From assembly GCF_028009165.1 (NCBI RefSeq), contig NC_079241.1:3286001-3350000 (forward strand): a stretch of 64,000 nt of DNA, given 5' to 3'. The position numbers were made by a program, and so were the translations under genes. How positions within the stretch are numbered: position 1 is the first letter of the stretch; every line of letters starts with the position of its first letter. Positions 21,494 to 31,727 of this stretch are shown one piece after another. The notes below the pieces were generated by a model. It did no database searches. It was not told the origin of the DNA and worked only from the letters and a program-made list of their open reading frames with translations. This stretch comes from Akanthomyces muscarius (lineage: Eukaryota; Ascomycota; Sordariomycetes; Hypocreales; Cordycipitaceae).

Positions 21494-24400
21494 ATGTCAG
21501 ACTCAGAAAACCAGCCAGCCGCTGCGCCAGAGCAGCTGGACGACGCCCCCACGCCCGCTGAGCCAGCAGCCGCCGCCGCCGCGGTAGGTGTCAACGGGGA
21601 CGGAGATGTCGACGGCGAAGACGCGGATGTGCCCCAGCTCGAGGCTGGCGACGGCGAAGAATTCGCACGTAATGGAGCCGTAGACGCCAGAGACGACGAC
21701 AACACCACGCACACGCCGACGAGGCAGAAGCAGCAGCAGCATCTCGCGCCGCCAGAGGAAGGCTACGAGCTCGGCTCTGTCGACGCCGACTTGGTCGACC
21801 TCACGCCGCGGCGGACGGGCAGCCCGGTCGACTCACTCGTCTCTGCACAGTGCATATCGCCCTCGATACAGGTATGCAAACGGAGCATGATCATCTCTCC
21901 CCCAAAGTCGCGGATTTGCTAACGCGCAGAGCAGGGCTCCCGAATATCCTCCCCCGGCAGCAGCGTTCTCCCCTCCGTCGCCTCCCGCGCGTACCTCAAC
22001 AGCCCGACGCCGTCCTTTCGCCCCTTTGACCGGCGCTTCTCCTCGCGCATCGCCTCCCCGAGCCTGCACGGCGGCCTCGGCAGCCCGCGCTCCCCGTCCC
22101 CGGCCTTTCTCGGCGGCGGTGGCCACTCCCGCAACGTCTCCCTGAGCTCGCACTTTCCCGCCGACGGCCCGGACACGGAGACGACGACGCCACCCTGGGA
22201 GGTGGTACGCTGGACGCGCCTGCAGAAGCTCAACGGGCAGGCCTTTTCCGAGTCGGCGCGCCGCAACTTTGGCTCGCCGACGTGCCTGGCCGTCTCGGCG
22301 TCGATTGTGCTCGGCACCTCCAAAGGCATCATCCTGGTCTTTGACTACAGCCAGAACTTGAAGCTCATCATCGGCCCCGGCACAAAGGCCGTCGAGTCAG
22401 GCCCCGTTACCGCCGTCGCGGTGTCGGCGGACCACACGACCATTGCGGGCGGCCACGCCAACGGAGCCATCTTCACGTGGGACACGTCGCGGCCGTCGAG
22501 ACCGTTTCTCACCATACCGCATCTGGAGCACAATGACGCGTCTCATCGCACGACGGATGGACACGTTGCGGACGTGTCCGTCATTCACCTTGGCTTCCTG
22601 GGCACGCGGCACACTGCTCTCGTCTCGGCAGACGACCGCGGCATGGCTTTTTCGCATCTGGCGACCAGAGGCACGGGAGCGCTGGGCCGGACCGTCAAGA
22701 CGACGAGGATACTCGGCCGCTACCCTGACGCGCCGAAGCCAGTCGGCAAGCCCGTGAAGCCAAGCACCGTGCTTGCGTTTGCCTCGTTGCCGCTGGGCAA
22801 CGTCGAGTGCGCCACGGACCTCATGGGCTTGACCGCCATGCTCACGCCATATTTGCTCGTCATCGTGTCCACCACGCCTGTTGCACAGACCCAGCATAAA
22901 TCAGCGCGTCCAAAAGACGTCCCGGCCCACAGCACCATGACAGGGTGCCTGGCTTGGTTTCCGGCTGTGAAGCTGAAAACGCCAGATGCTGTCACTGGGA
23001 GCGATGTGTCTAAAGTGAAGCTCGCGTACTGCTGGTGCAACGTCCTGACCGTGCTGGACGTCACCGAGGTGCCCAGCGACGATGAGAACCAGCCGCCGAG
23101 CCTCCGCTTCAAGGCGCGCAGCAGATGGAAGTGCGAGGAGGCCATTGTTGCGGTGCAGTGGCTCAGTCGATCTGTCATTACTGTGCTCACCGTCTCGCAG
23201 CGCCTCATTGTTCTCGAGGACAGGACCATGCGAATGACAGAGGCATTCGACCTCATGCAGCGCTACATGTACCACAAGGACCTCTACTCGAAACAGCTGC
23301 ATAATCTGGTGGAGCGGTTAGACGAGGAGGACCCTTCGATGCACGGCGTGGTAGCAGACGCTTTCTATATGAGCTTCAAGGCGTACAAGGGCAGGATATT
23401 CATCCTCGGATTTAATGAAATTTCACTAGGTGCTCTTTCCAACTGGGCAGACCGGCTGATTGCCATGATGGAGCATGGGGACTACATCGGGGCTATCCAG
23501 CTGGCCACGTCTTATTATACGGGCGACGCAGACAAGCTGACCGTTGGGCTACCAGAGGACCAATCACAACGGCATAGTATGGTCAAAGGTAAGGTCCTGG
23601 AAATTATCAGCGCCTCTCTGAAGTACGCATTTACGCAGCGACAAAAAAATAAAAATGCTGCGGATGATGCCCATCTGAAGCAGCTCGCCGAAACTTGCTT
23701 CGTGGCCTGTCTCAACATTGGCAATACTGACTTTTTGTTGGAGGACATGTTTGAGTGGTATGAGGACGCCGACGTCTCGGGTATATTCCTCGAAGTGCTC
23801 GAGCCGTATATCCTGGACCGATCCATTGTCTTTATTCCGCCTGTTGTGGTCAAGGACATGGTCAGTCATTACGCAGCGCAAGGCTGGGAGAGCAGGCTCG
23901 AAGAAATGATCTGCCACATGGAAACGGCGACGCTGGATCTCGATCAGATAACACTGCTGTGCAAACAGCACAGTCTCTACGACGCCCTTACGTATGTCTG
24001 GAACCAGGCCATCCGCGACTACGTGACCCCGATGATTGAGCTTCTCAGCCTGCTCGTGCCGATCATGGCCAATGGCAACTTTGCCGGCGAGACTGTCGGC
24101 GAGGACTACTACAGCATCAACGCTGTCAAAATATTCCCCTATCTTTCTTATACACTGACGAGCCGAATATATCCGAACGGCGAGCTCATGGATGACGATG
24201 CATCGATTCAAGCTAAAGCGGAGATATACTGGTTCTTCTTTTCCGGACAGACAATAACCTGGCCCAAAGGCAGTGGCAAGGCGTTCCTCACGCGCCCTGG
24301 AGATGACTACGAGCCTTCCTTCCCTTACTTGAGGCTTCTCTTGCACTACGATGCACCGAGTTTTCTGAGTGCGCTCAACGAGGCGTTTGAAGATCCTTTC

Positions 24401-26422
24401 CTCAACGACTCCCCAGATAAAAAGACAAACGGGGCTTCACCAGTGGACATGCCCGAGGAACAAATCTTTGGGCAGACAATCAATCGACAATATATCCTGT
24501 CTATTCTCTTGGATGTCATGAACCCCGAAGATTTTGCCCCGACGGACACCATATACCTGGACATGTTTATAGCGAGAAACTTGCCCAAATTCCCACAGTA
24601 CCTGCTATTCTCTGGATCGACCTTGTCCAAAGTGCTTGAGGGTCTCTGCAACTATCCGGGTCAAGACTTGGCGGAGGATGCGCAGCTCAGTGCTGAGTAC
24701 CTGCTTTCCGTCTACCACCCAACAGACATGACTGCTCTACTGCCGCAGTTCAAAGAGGCCGGCTTTTACCGCATCCTCAAACGCGTCTTCAAAGCCGACA
24801 AGCAGTTTGGCATACTAATCCGCACATACTTTGAGGATCCCGACGACCAAGACCAAGTCTTTGAATGCCTCGCCGGCTGTCTGCGCCCTACGACCAAATT
24901 GGGCTTCCAGCAGCGCAACGCTATCCACGAAGCCATTCTCGACCACGCAAAAGACTTGCTGGAACTGAGCCCGGAAAAGTCTGCCGTGGTGCTCGCCGGA
25001 CAAACGACTGAGATGCAAAAGCAAGTTCTCGAGAGCGCATCTGATGCACCAGATCTGCAATTTGCCTATCTCAAGACGCTGCTGGACTCTGAGCGCGAAA
25101 AGCTCCCGGAAGAGCAGCCGCCAGACCGCCATCTCATCGAGCAGTATGTGCGCCTAATGTGCACCTTTGAGCCGCTGCACGTGTCAGATTACATCAATCG
25201 TGTTCAAGCGGGCGATCTGAGACTTGACCAAGTTCTGCCTACCATGGAAGAGACTGGCGTCGTGGATGCTGCGGTGGCAATCTTGACGCGCGATGGACTC
25301 GTCGAAAAGGCCATGCAGCGACTGATTACGCACTTTGGCACGCTTGAGTCGGCGCTCCAAGGTGTGCTGTCAGGCGCCGCAGACTGGCAGGAAGACCCCG
25401 TCGACTTGCAGGCATCGATTGAAGAACTGCTGCAGGGCTTACAGAAATACATCTACGTCGGTATCTGGCTCTGCCAAGGACAGCAAAAGCCAGCGAAGAG
25501 AACCAAGCAGGTGCAGAAAAAGGCAAAAAACGCCCCGGCGGCTCTTAGCACGGACGAGGCACTGTGGCTGCAACTGATTGAGGCAGCCGTCAAATTGACG
25601 AAGCAGATCTCACCAGAAATTCAAAAGGCCGTCGCTGATGCTGAGCTAGACGGCGAACGGCTCTTGACGCTGCTGCGATCGCTGGTGCAGCATACCTTTA
25701 CCGCTTTACTCGCTTCTACATCCGGTCAGAGCCCGGGCCAACCGACTTCTAAGCTACTTGCTGCTGGCGGCACTAACCTTTCTTTCCTGAGGGTCCTCCG
25801 TGCCTTTCTCGCCAACGCTGCTGCATCATCCCCGAACCTGGCCGATTTGCGTGGCGTGCTTGCCTCCATTTTTTCCGCGTACGCCTATGAAGAATCTATC
25901 CTCCGGCTCTCCAATCGATTGCTGGAGAGAAGTCTCTTTGTAAATGTCAGCCAGTCAGTGGAGTTGCGCCAGCGAGGATGGCGCCCCCGCGGATCGACGT
26001 GCGAGCACTGCGGCCGCCGCGTCTGGGGTCCGGGCGTGGCCGGCGGCGCCGTCTTTGAAGCCTGGGAGGCAAAGCAGACCGTGGAAGATGCCAGGCGCCT
26101 CGAGCAGAAGAGCCGCGCCGGAGGCGAGGCGGGCGCGGAAACAGACGGCAAGGGTAAAGGCAAGAGCTTGGATATGCGACCGGCGAGCATGCTGCTTGAG
26201 GAGCAGCAGCAGCAGCAGCAGCAACAGCACGACAGGGACCAGAAAGCAGATGCGATGGCTGGCGGAGCGGCCGCGGGGAAGGATCCTCCGCTCGGCCCGC
26301 TTGTTGTGCTGGCGTGTCGGCATATATACCACCAGAGCTGTCTGGATGCGGTGCAGGACAAACAGGAGAATGGCACGGGACCTGCGCGTGATGGCGAGTA
26401 CCGATGCCCCATTGATGGGTAG
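21494..26422 (+). CDS. VPS8: Vps8, CORVET tethering complex subunit
   Basis: Two exons, 21494-21871 and 21935-26422, give 1621 residues. The N-terminal 230 residues are acidic, then Ser/Pro-rich and disordered. A beta-propeller of WD-like repeats follows (for example VTAVAVSADHTTIAGGHANGAIF and the ALVSADDRG repeat), then a long alpha-helical clathrin-repeat-like region. The C-terminus is a degenerate RING-H2: CEHC at about 1482, then about 100 residues of charged sequence with nine glutamines, then CRHIYHQSC and a final CPID. Vps8 is the Rab5/Vps21-binding subunit of CORVET, which tethers early endosomal membranes. The last zinc position is Asp instead of Cys, as in RBX1. The gene is longer than the yeast protein (1274), mainly through the N-terminus and the RING insertion. 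Confidence 0.93.
26203..26228 (+). repeat. CAG/CAA repeat coding polyglutamine in Vps8
   Basis: Eight CAG codons and one CAA code for nine glutamines inside the insertion that separates the two halves of the Vps8 RING. Uninterrupted CAG runs are prone to length change. Confidence 0.9.
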
Positions 26423-26723
26423 CAGAGGAGTCAATCCTGGTAGTGTGATGGACGCTACCGTAACGATTATAATGTATACAACTAGTCATTTCTCATGAGT
26501 TGAACCGGGTGCATTCCCGTGTAAATAATAAACATTGAAAGAAAAAGCATGGGATTGTGATCTTGTCGACCATTGAGCCCTGTAGTTGTGCTCAAGTGCA
26601 AGCTGTCCCAGGTGGGGCTGTCGCATCACGGACCTGGAAGCTTCAACCCCGATCCATCATCACCACCCATCTCCCCAAACTCGCGCGCGCCCGGCGCAGG
26701 CCACCGAAAAGAACAACACACAA
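26423..26723. other. Short spacer between VPS8 and the PIG-P gene
   Basis: 301 bases separate the Vps8 stop from the PIG-P start on the same strand. An AATAAA at 26527-26532 is a plausible polyadenylation signal for VPS8, leaving under 200 bases for the PIG-P promoter and leader. Confidence 0.5.
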
Positions 26724-27455
26724 ATGTCGGCTTCGTCCGACGAAGACGAGGACTACCTCTCCTCCGGCTCCTCTGGCTCCGGCGCAGAGTCCCCTCCGCG
26801 GCCATCCGGCCCCGTGCCCCAGAACTTTTTCGCGCCGCCCTTTTACGGCCGCCCGCCCACGCCGCTCCCGCCGTCCCCCTCGCTCACGTCCCTGCTGCGG
26901 CCCTCGCGCCCGACGACGCCCGACGCCTCCGAGGACGAGCACAACAGCCACCTGGCGCCCCTGCCGCACGCGGCGCCGCGCGTCCCGACGTACGAGTACT
27001 ACGGCTTCGTGCTGTACCTCTTCAGCAGCTTCACGTTCCTCATCTACCTGCTGTGGAGCTACCTGCCGTCGCCGTTCCTGCACGGGCTGGGCATCTACTA
27101 CTACCCGGACCGGTGGTGGGCGCTGGCGCTGCCGGCGTTTCTCGTCATGACGCTGTGCTACATCTACGTCGCGCTGGCGTCGTACAACCGCGAGATACTG
27201 ACGCTGCCGCTGCGCCGCGTGGAGACGATTGTCGACGACGCGGGCCAGATGGCGGTCGTGGACGCCAAGGGAAGGCTCAAGGGCAGCCAGAGCGGCGAGA
27301 GGAGGCTGGATGGGAACGGCGGGCTGAGGTGGCGCGAGGTCTGGAGCGAGGGCACGGATGCCGTGCTGGACATACCGCTGTCGGGGGTCTGCGAGGTGCT
27401 GTATGGGGAGGGGAGGCAAGTTGACGAAGAGGAGGAGGCCCTGTGGACGACTTGA
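26724..27455 (+). CDS. GPI19: PIG-P / Gpi19, subunit of GPI-GlcNAc transferase
   Basis: Single exon, 243 residues. I chose the ATG at 26724 (MSASSDEDEDYL) since no ATG in frame precedes it. The first 85 residues are Ser/Pro-rich and disordered. The PIG-P domain follows: TYEYYGFVLYLFSSFTFLIY is the first membrane segment (about 92-114), then a short loop with GLGIYYYPDRWW, then a second segment (about 131-154, ALALPAFLVMTLCYIYVALASY). The C-terminal tail is charged and hydrophilic. PIG-P belongs to the ER complex that transfers GlcNAc from UDP-GlcNAc to phosphatidylinositol, the first step of GPI-anchor synthesis. Its substrate is the product of the UDP-GlcNAc pyrophosphorylase encoded at 44673-46227. 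The disordered N-terminus makes it longer than yeast Gpi19. Confidence 0.92.
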   Translation: MSASSDEDEDYLSSGSSGSGAESPPRPSGPVPQNFFAPPFYGRPPTPLPPSPSLTSLLRPSRPTTPDASEDEHNSHLAPLPHAAPRVPTYEYYGFVLYLFSSFTFLIYLLWSYLPSPFLHGLGIYYYPDRWWALALPAFLVMTLCYIYVALASYNREILTLPLRRVETIVDDAGQMAVVDAKGRLKGSQSGERRLDGNGGLRWREVWSEGTDAVLDIPLSGVCEVLYGEGRQVDEEEEALWTT

Positions 27456-28479
27456 TCACTTTGCGGGACGCTGCCACTTTTCCTTGGCTTGCGTGATTCT
27501 CGGGCGTGATTCCTGGGCGTGATTCTTAGAAGCATGGCTTGCAAACATGGCAACGGCGTTTTTTGGGACTTGGGAAGGCTTAGTAACCGGCCCTGTGTAT
27601 GATTGTACTATTAGACATTGGCAGAGATTCGCCGGATCCGATAAGAAGCGGCTGGCAGAGTCAATAATCGAATAACATGTATCAAGCTTGACAGCCTACG
27701 ATCTATGAATGAAATCGGCGTGAGAGGCAGTGTGGCCGGCCCGACCTGATACCTGATACAGGGCCGAATCTGCTCGGTTCAGTCAGCCGAGAGTGACGGC
27801 GGTCTGTTGTTGGCGGCGATGCCTTTGGGACGGGGCATATTTCTGCACGTCGTTTGGGGTGTGGTAAGCGTGCATCTGTACGAGAATGAACCAAAGTCGA
27901 CTATTCTGTGCTAGGGACCATTCGGCGACGGCTACAAAGGGTAAACACGATGCTAGATGCGGGCTAATGAGCACCAGAGAGTCGCCTCTCGTGTGAAGAA
28001 GAAAAAGACCAGAAAATAAAGAAAATAGCGGCAGCGGATTAGTGCATTCAGAGAACAAAGCAGTATTTAGTTTTTTCAATCCATATCATACAGCGAATAC
28101 GTCTGAAGTTATGGATGCTCCATGTCTGCTTGGGCAGCGTGTTAGTCTGCCCACCCACTTGGCGACTTGTTGCTTACCGCCAACTAGCGGGAACAAGGAT
28201 GGCTACAATTTTGGCCAGGAGGAAATATCTTTGTAATTCCGTGAGAGCTGGTCAGCTCGCATCGGTACATCTTTGCGCGAAATCGTCTCGCGGAATCTGC
28301 TGCCGACTTGCCTGTGCTGACGCCGGGCGATGGGGTTTCCTATATAAATACACAATGTTCAAAGCAGATTCCTATACACTACTCTTCTTCATTGCACATC
28401 TTGATCAAGACATTACTCACAATAATATCTTCTGAATCTTGTTCCCATTAGAGTTGTCCTTGTATAAACACGGCGCAAA
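27456..28479. other. Intergenic region upstream of the LysM gene
   Basis: No supported gene. The left part is the 3' region of the PIG-P gene; the right part is the promoter of the LysM protein gene with the TATA element at 28341-28350. Confidence 0.55.
28341..28350 (+). promoter_or_regulatory. TATA box candidate of the LysM protein gene
   Basis: TATATAAATA lies 130 bases before the start codon. A clear TATA element is common in strongly regulated, secreted-protein genes of fungi; only motif and position support it. Confidence 0.6.
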
Positions 28480-29209
28480 ATGAAGAGCATTCTCGCCCTC
28501 TCGGCCGCGGCTCTGGCCGCTGCCAGCCCTCTCGAGCTGGAAGCCACGCCGACAACCACTACCACGGCCGCCGCCGGGCAGTGCACGCAGCCGGAAGGCG
28601 CGCCAGGTTTCGTTCACCCCGGTACAGTCTGCCCGTGCTACGAATGGGACGCACCCGGCCGGGGTGAAGACTGCGCGGCCGTCGCCCAGCGACACGGCGT
28701 GCCCGAGGAGACCATCATCAAGTGGAATCCCTGGGTGAGCGACCCTGACCTGCCTCAGTATCCCTGCATCAGGGCAGGCTGGGGAAACAATCTCTGCGTC
28801 AGTACGTCTTTGCGCACTGCTTGAATCACGGGGGTTTCCCTGTCTTCCATGCGACTTACACCTGTGTTTACAGACATCACGTATCACCCGCCGCCGCCGC
28901 CGCCCTGCCAGAGAAATCCGCCAAAGGGATATCGCGATGACACCGTGTGTCACTGCAAGAAATGGCACACGTCTGACCATCAGGATACCTGCGAGGTGGT
29001 GGAGAAGAACTTTGATATCACGCGGGATCAGCTCGTCGAGATGAATCCATGGCTGGAGCTCAAGTACGACAACGGCACCGTAATTGCAGACTGCACAATT
29101 ATTTTCGTCAACGAGGTCATGTGCGTCGGTAGGTCACCCCGTTGCCATTTCTTTTAAAGAGATAACTCCTCGCCAGGATACGTACTAACTGCTTATACCA
29201 GGCCTCTGA
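28480..29209 (+). CDS. Secreted protein with two LysM domains (effector type)
   Basis: Three exons, 28480-28801, 28874-29128 and a terminal exon of only 8 bases, 29202-29209, give 194 residues ending CVGL. Residues 1-16 are a signal peptide. A short Thr/Ala-rich stretch follows. LysM-like module 1 spans about 48-107, with the conserved WNPW and flanking cysteines; module 2 spans about 128-192, with MNPWL. The modules are joined by a run of six prolines. No catalytic domain is present, so this is the LysM-only class whose members bind chitin fragments; some shield hyphae or mask chitin from plant or insect immunity, others act on the fungus's own development. Which applies here is unknown. If the last intron is retained, the protein ends RSPRCHFF instead. 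Confidence 0.88.
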
Positions 29210-29576
29210 GCTCCAGGTACTCGCATTGGCTGCTGGATGGGGATTGGCCAAGTGTTCAGCACGGAACCAGCATAAATCGTATTCCAATATGAATTAAATT
29301 CCGCATGGACTACCACGAATAAAGATCATTTTTCAGACCATGTGCCATGGCTGAGTAGAGTTCCCGGATAGCAAATAATTGATAGCACCGGCCGCCATTG
29401 TGCCCGGCTCCACCCAGGAATCTCCCCACCAAACCAAAGCCGGGACCCAGAAAAAAGTTGAAGCTGCCGCCGTTTAAAAATTTCCATTTTCTTTACGGCC
29501 AAGAGACCAAAGTACACGCGCGACCACCAGCCATTCACCCATTCATAATCTGCTTCTGTAGTTTCTACAGTGTAGA
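29210..29576. other. Spacer between LysM gene and ROK1
   Basis: 367 bases containing the LysM 3' region and the ROK1 promoter. No gene and no clear motif seen. Confidence 0.5.
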
Positions 29577-31727
29577 ATGGATATTCTCAAGGTGCTGTCT
29601 CGCGGGACCAAGCGCACGGCCAAGGCCGCTGGCGCTGCATCGGCCAAGCTGCCGTCGTCGACCGGCGTCGCGGCCACCAACCCGCAGCTGTACCACGACG
29701 AGGTGCGCGGCCAGAAGCGCAAGCGATCCAAGACGGAGAAGCAAGCAGCCGAAGCCTCTGAACTGGACCAGCTGCCCGAAGTCGACTTTTTTGCACCCAA
29801 ACCCGAATCAACGTCCACGAAGCCCCAGTCGCACGACTCCAAGAGCAAAGCCAGCGGGCGAGCCTCGAGCCCCGTATCGAAGCCCGCGAAGCGTATCAGC
29901 GAAGAAGAATGCCGACAGACTCTAAGATCACACCGTCTCAAAGTGACGCTCTTGTCAAAGCAGGAAGAGGAACCGAAGAAGGTCAAGAAGAGCAAGAAGA
30001 AGAAGGCTGCGGCGGAAGAATCTAAAAAGGACGAGAAGAAGAAGGCGCAATTGTTTCCACAGCCATTAGAGACTTTCGGTCAGCTGCGCAGCACATATGG
30101 AATCTCGCGGCGGGTCTCGGAGAATCTGGTTGCGCAGAGCTACCGCGTGCCAACCGAGGTGCAGCTTGGCAGTCTCCCGCTGCTTCTGAAGCCCGACCAG
30201 GCGCTTGAGGACCACGATGCCCAAGGTCTGGAGCATGGCGTCAACTTCTTGGCAGTAGCGCCGACTGGAAGCGGCAAGACCATCAGCTTCCTGATCCCAG
30301 CCATCAACCAGATCATGCGACGAAGAGGAATGAACCCCAACGACCCGGACGCGACCACGACACAACATGACCTCGAGGCTATCATTCTGGTTCCTACAAG
30401 AGAACTAGCCCATCAGATTGTCAACGAGGGGCTGAAACTCCTGCAAGGAACAAGCATCAAGATCATGGCCATGAAGAAGCAGATGAACCTGGACACAGAG
30501 GTGCAGGAGTTGGCGGAGGATAGTGAAAGCGACAAGGAGGAAGAGAGCGAAGATGAGGACGGAGACGAGGACGAGAAAACCCCGAAGCGCAAAAACAAAG
30601 CTACGGCAGCCAAGCCTGATATCCTGGTCACCACGCCGCAGCTGTTATTAAATTTCCTTACATCTGGATCTGCGACGACTCATCGCGTGCTGCCAGACGT
30701 GCGAGATCTTATCCTCGATGAGGCCGATGTCCTCTTGGATGTGCTCTTCCGCGAGCAGACAATGGCTGTTTGGTCCGCATGCACCAACACAGAGTTGCGA
30801 GTATCATTCTGGTCGGCCACGATGGGATCCAACATTGAAGCCATTATAACAGACAAGCTACAGTCCAGGGCCGAAGGATTGAGCATACACCCCAAACCAT
30901 TTGTTCGCTTGGTTGTCGGCTTGAAGGACACTGCCGTGCCCAACATTGTTCATAAACTCACATATACTGCCAGTGAGCAGGGTAAACTGCTTGCCCTCCG
31001 CCAGCTCCTCCATCCTACGACGGCAGACGACTCGGGCCCTCCCTTGCGACCACCATTTATTGTCTTTACGCAAACCATTGACCGAGCCTCGGCTCTCCAC
31101 GAAGAACTCAAGTACGATATACCCCTGGAGGCCGGTGGCTCGACGAGAATCGCAGCTCTGCACAGCGGTCTGCCCGAGTCCGCCCGCGCCTCCATCATGC
31201 GCAAGTTCCGCGCCGGCGAGATCTGGGTGCTCATCACGACCGACGTCCTCGCCCGCGGCGTCGACTTTGCCGGCGTCAACGGCGTGGTCAACTACGACGT
31301 GCCCGGCTCGAGCGCCGCCTACGTGCACCGCGCCGGGCGGACGGGCCGGGCGGGCCGCGAGGGCGGCATCGCCGTCACGTTCTACACCAAGGAGGACATT
31401 CCGTTTGTCAAGACGGTCGCCAACGTCATCGCCGCGAGCGAGCGGCAGGCGGGCAAGACGGGCGACAACGCCAGCATCCAAAAGTGGCTGCTCGACGCGC
31501 TGCCCAGGGTCAACAAGGCGGACCGCAAGAAGCTGCGCGAGCGCGGCGTCGAGTCGCGCCGCAGCGGCGCGAACAAGGCCGCGATCACGTCGACGAGCGG
31601 CTACGAGCGGCGCAAGGAGAATAATCGACGCGGCGCGATCGAGGGCAGCAAGAGGCGCAAGACGCAGCAGGACGACAGCGACGATGAGGACGGCGCTGGT
31701 GGCGAGTGGGGAGGCATCGATGACTAG
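29577..31727 (+). CDS. ROK1: Rok1-type DEAD-box RNA helicase
   Basis: Single exon, 716 residues. The start MDILKVLSRGTK matches the Rok1 N-terminus. A Lys/Glu-rich basic region (about 120-160) precedes the helicase core. Motif I APTGSGKT is at 228-235, Ia PTRELAHQ near 275, motif II DEAD at 381-384, motif III SAT near 409, and motif VI HRAGRTGRAGR near 585. A Ser/Asp/Glu-rich insertion of about 35 residues lies between motifs Ia and Ib (about 310-345). The tail is Lys/Arg-rich and ends in an acidic DDSDDEDG cluster. Rok1 acts in the nucleolus in early 18S rRNA processing and release of snR30 from pre-40S particles. Assignment to Rok1 rather than another DEAD-box member rests on the N-terminus and the LDEADVLLD context. 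Confidence 0.9.
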   Translation: MDILKVLSRGTKRTAKAAGAASAKLPSSTGVAATNPQLYHDEVRGQKRKRSKTEKQAAEASELDQLPEVDFFAPKPESTSTKPQSHDSKSKASGRASSPVSKPAKRISEEECRQTLRSHRLKVTLLSKQEEEPKKVKKSKKKKAAAEESKKDEKKKAQLFPQPLETFGQLRSTYGISRRVSENLVAQSYRVPTEVQLGSLPLLLKPDQALEDHDAQGLEHGVNFLAVAPTGSGKTISFLIPAINQIMRRRGMNPNDPDATTTQHDLEAIILVPTRELAHQIVNEGLKLLQGTSIKIMAMKKQMNLDTEVQELAEDSESDKEEESEDEDGDEDEKTPKRKNKATAAKPDILVTTPQLLLNFLTSGSATTHRVLPDVRDLILDEADVLLDVLFREQTMAVWSACTNTELRVSFWSATMGSNIEAIITDKLQSRAEGLSIHPKPFVRLVVGLKDTAVPNIVHKLTYTASEQGKLLALRQLLHPTTADDSGPPLRPPFIVFTQTIDRASALHEELKYDIPLEAGGSTRIAALHSGLPESARASIMRKFRAGEIWVLITTDVLARGVDFAGVNGVVNYDVPGSSAAYVHRAGRTGRAGREGGIAVTFYTKEDIPFVKTVANVIAASERQAGKTGDNASIQKWLLDALPRVNKADRKKLRERGVESRRSGANKAAITSTSGYERRKENNRRGAIEGSKRRKTQQDDSDDEDGAGGEWGGIDD

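Noticed and set aside
26586..26723. Upstream start for the PIG-P protein
   Set aside because: The open frame extends upstream but contains no ATG before 26724; the extension is not conserved in character.
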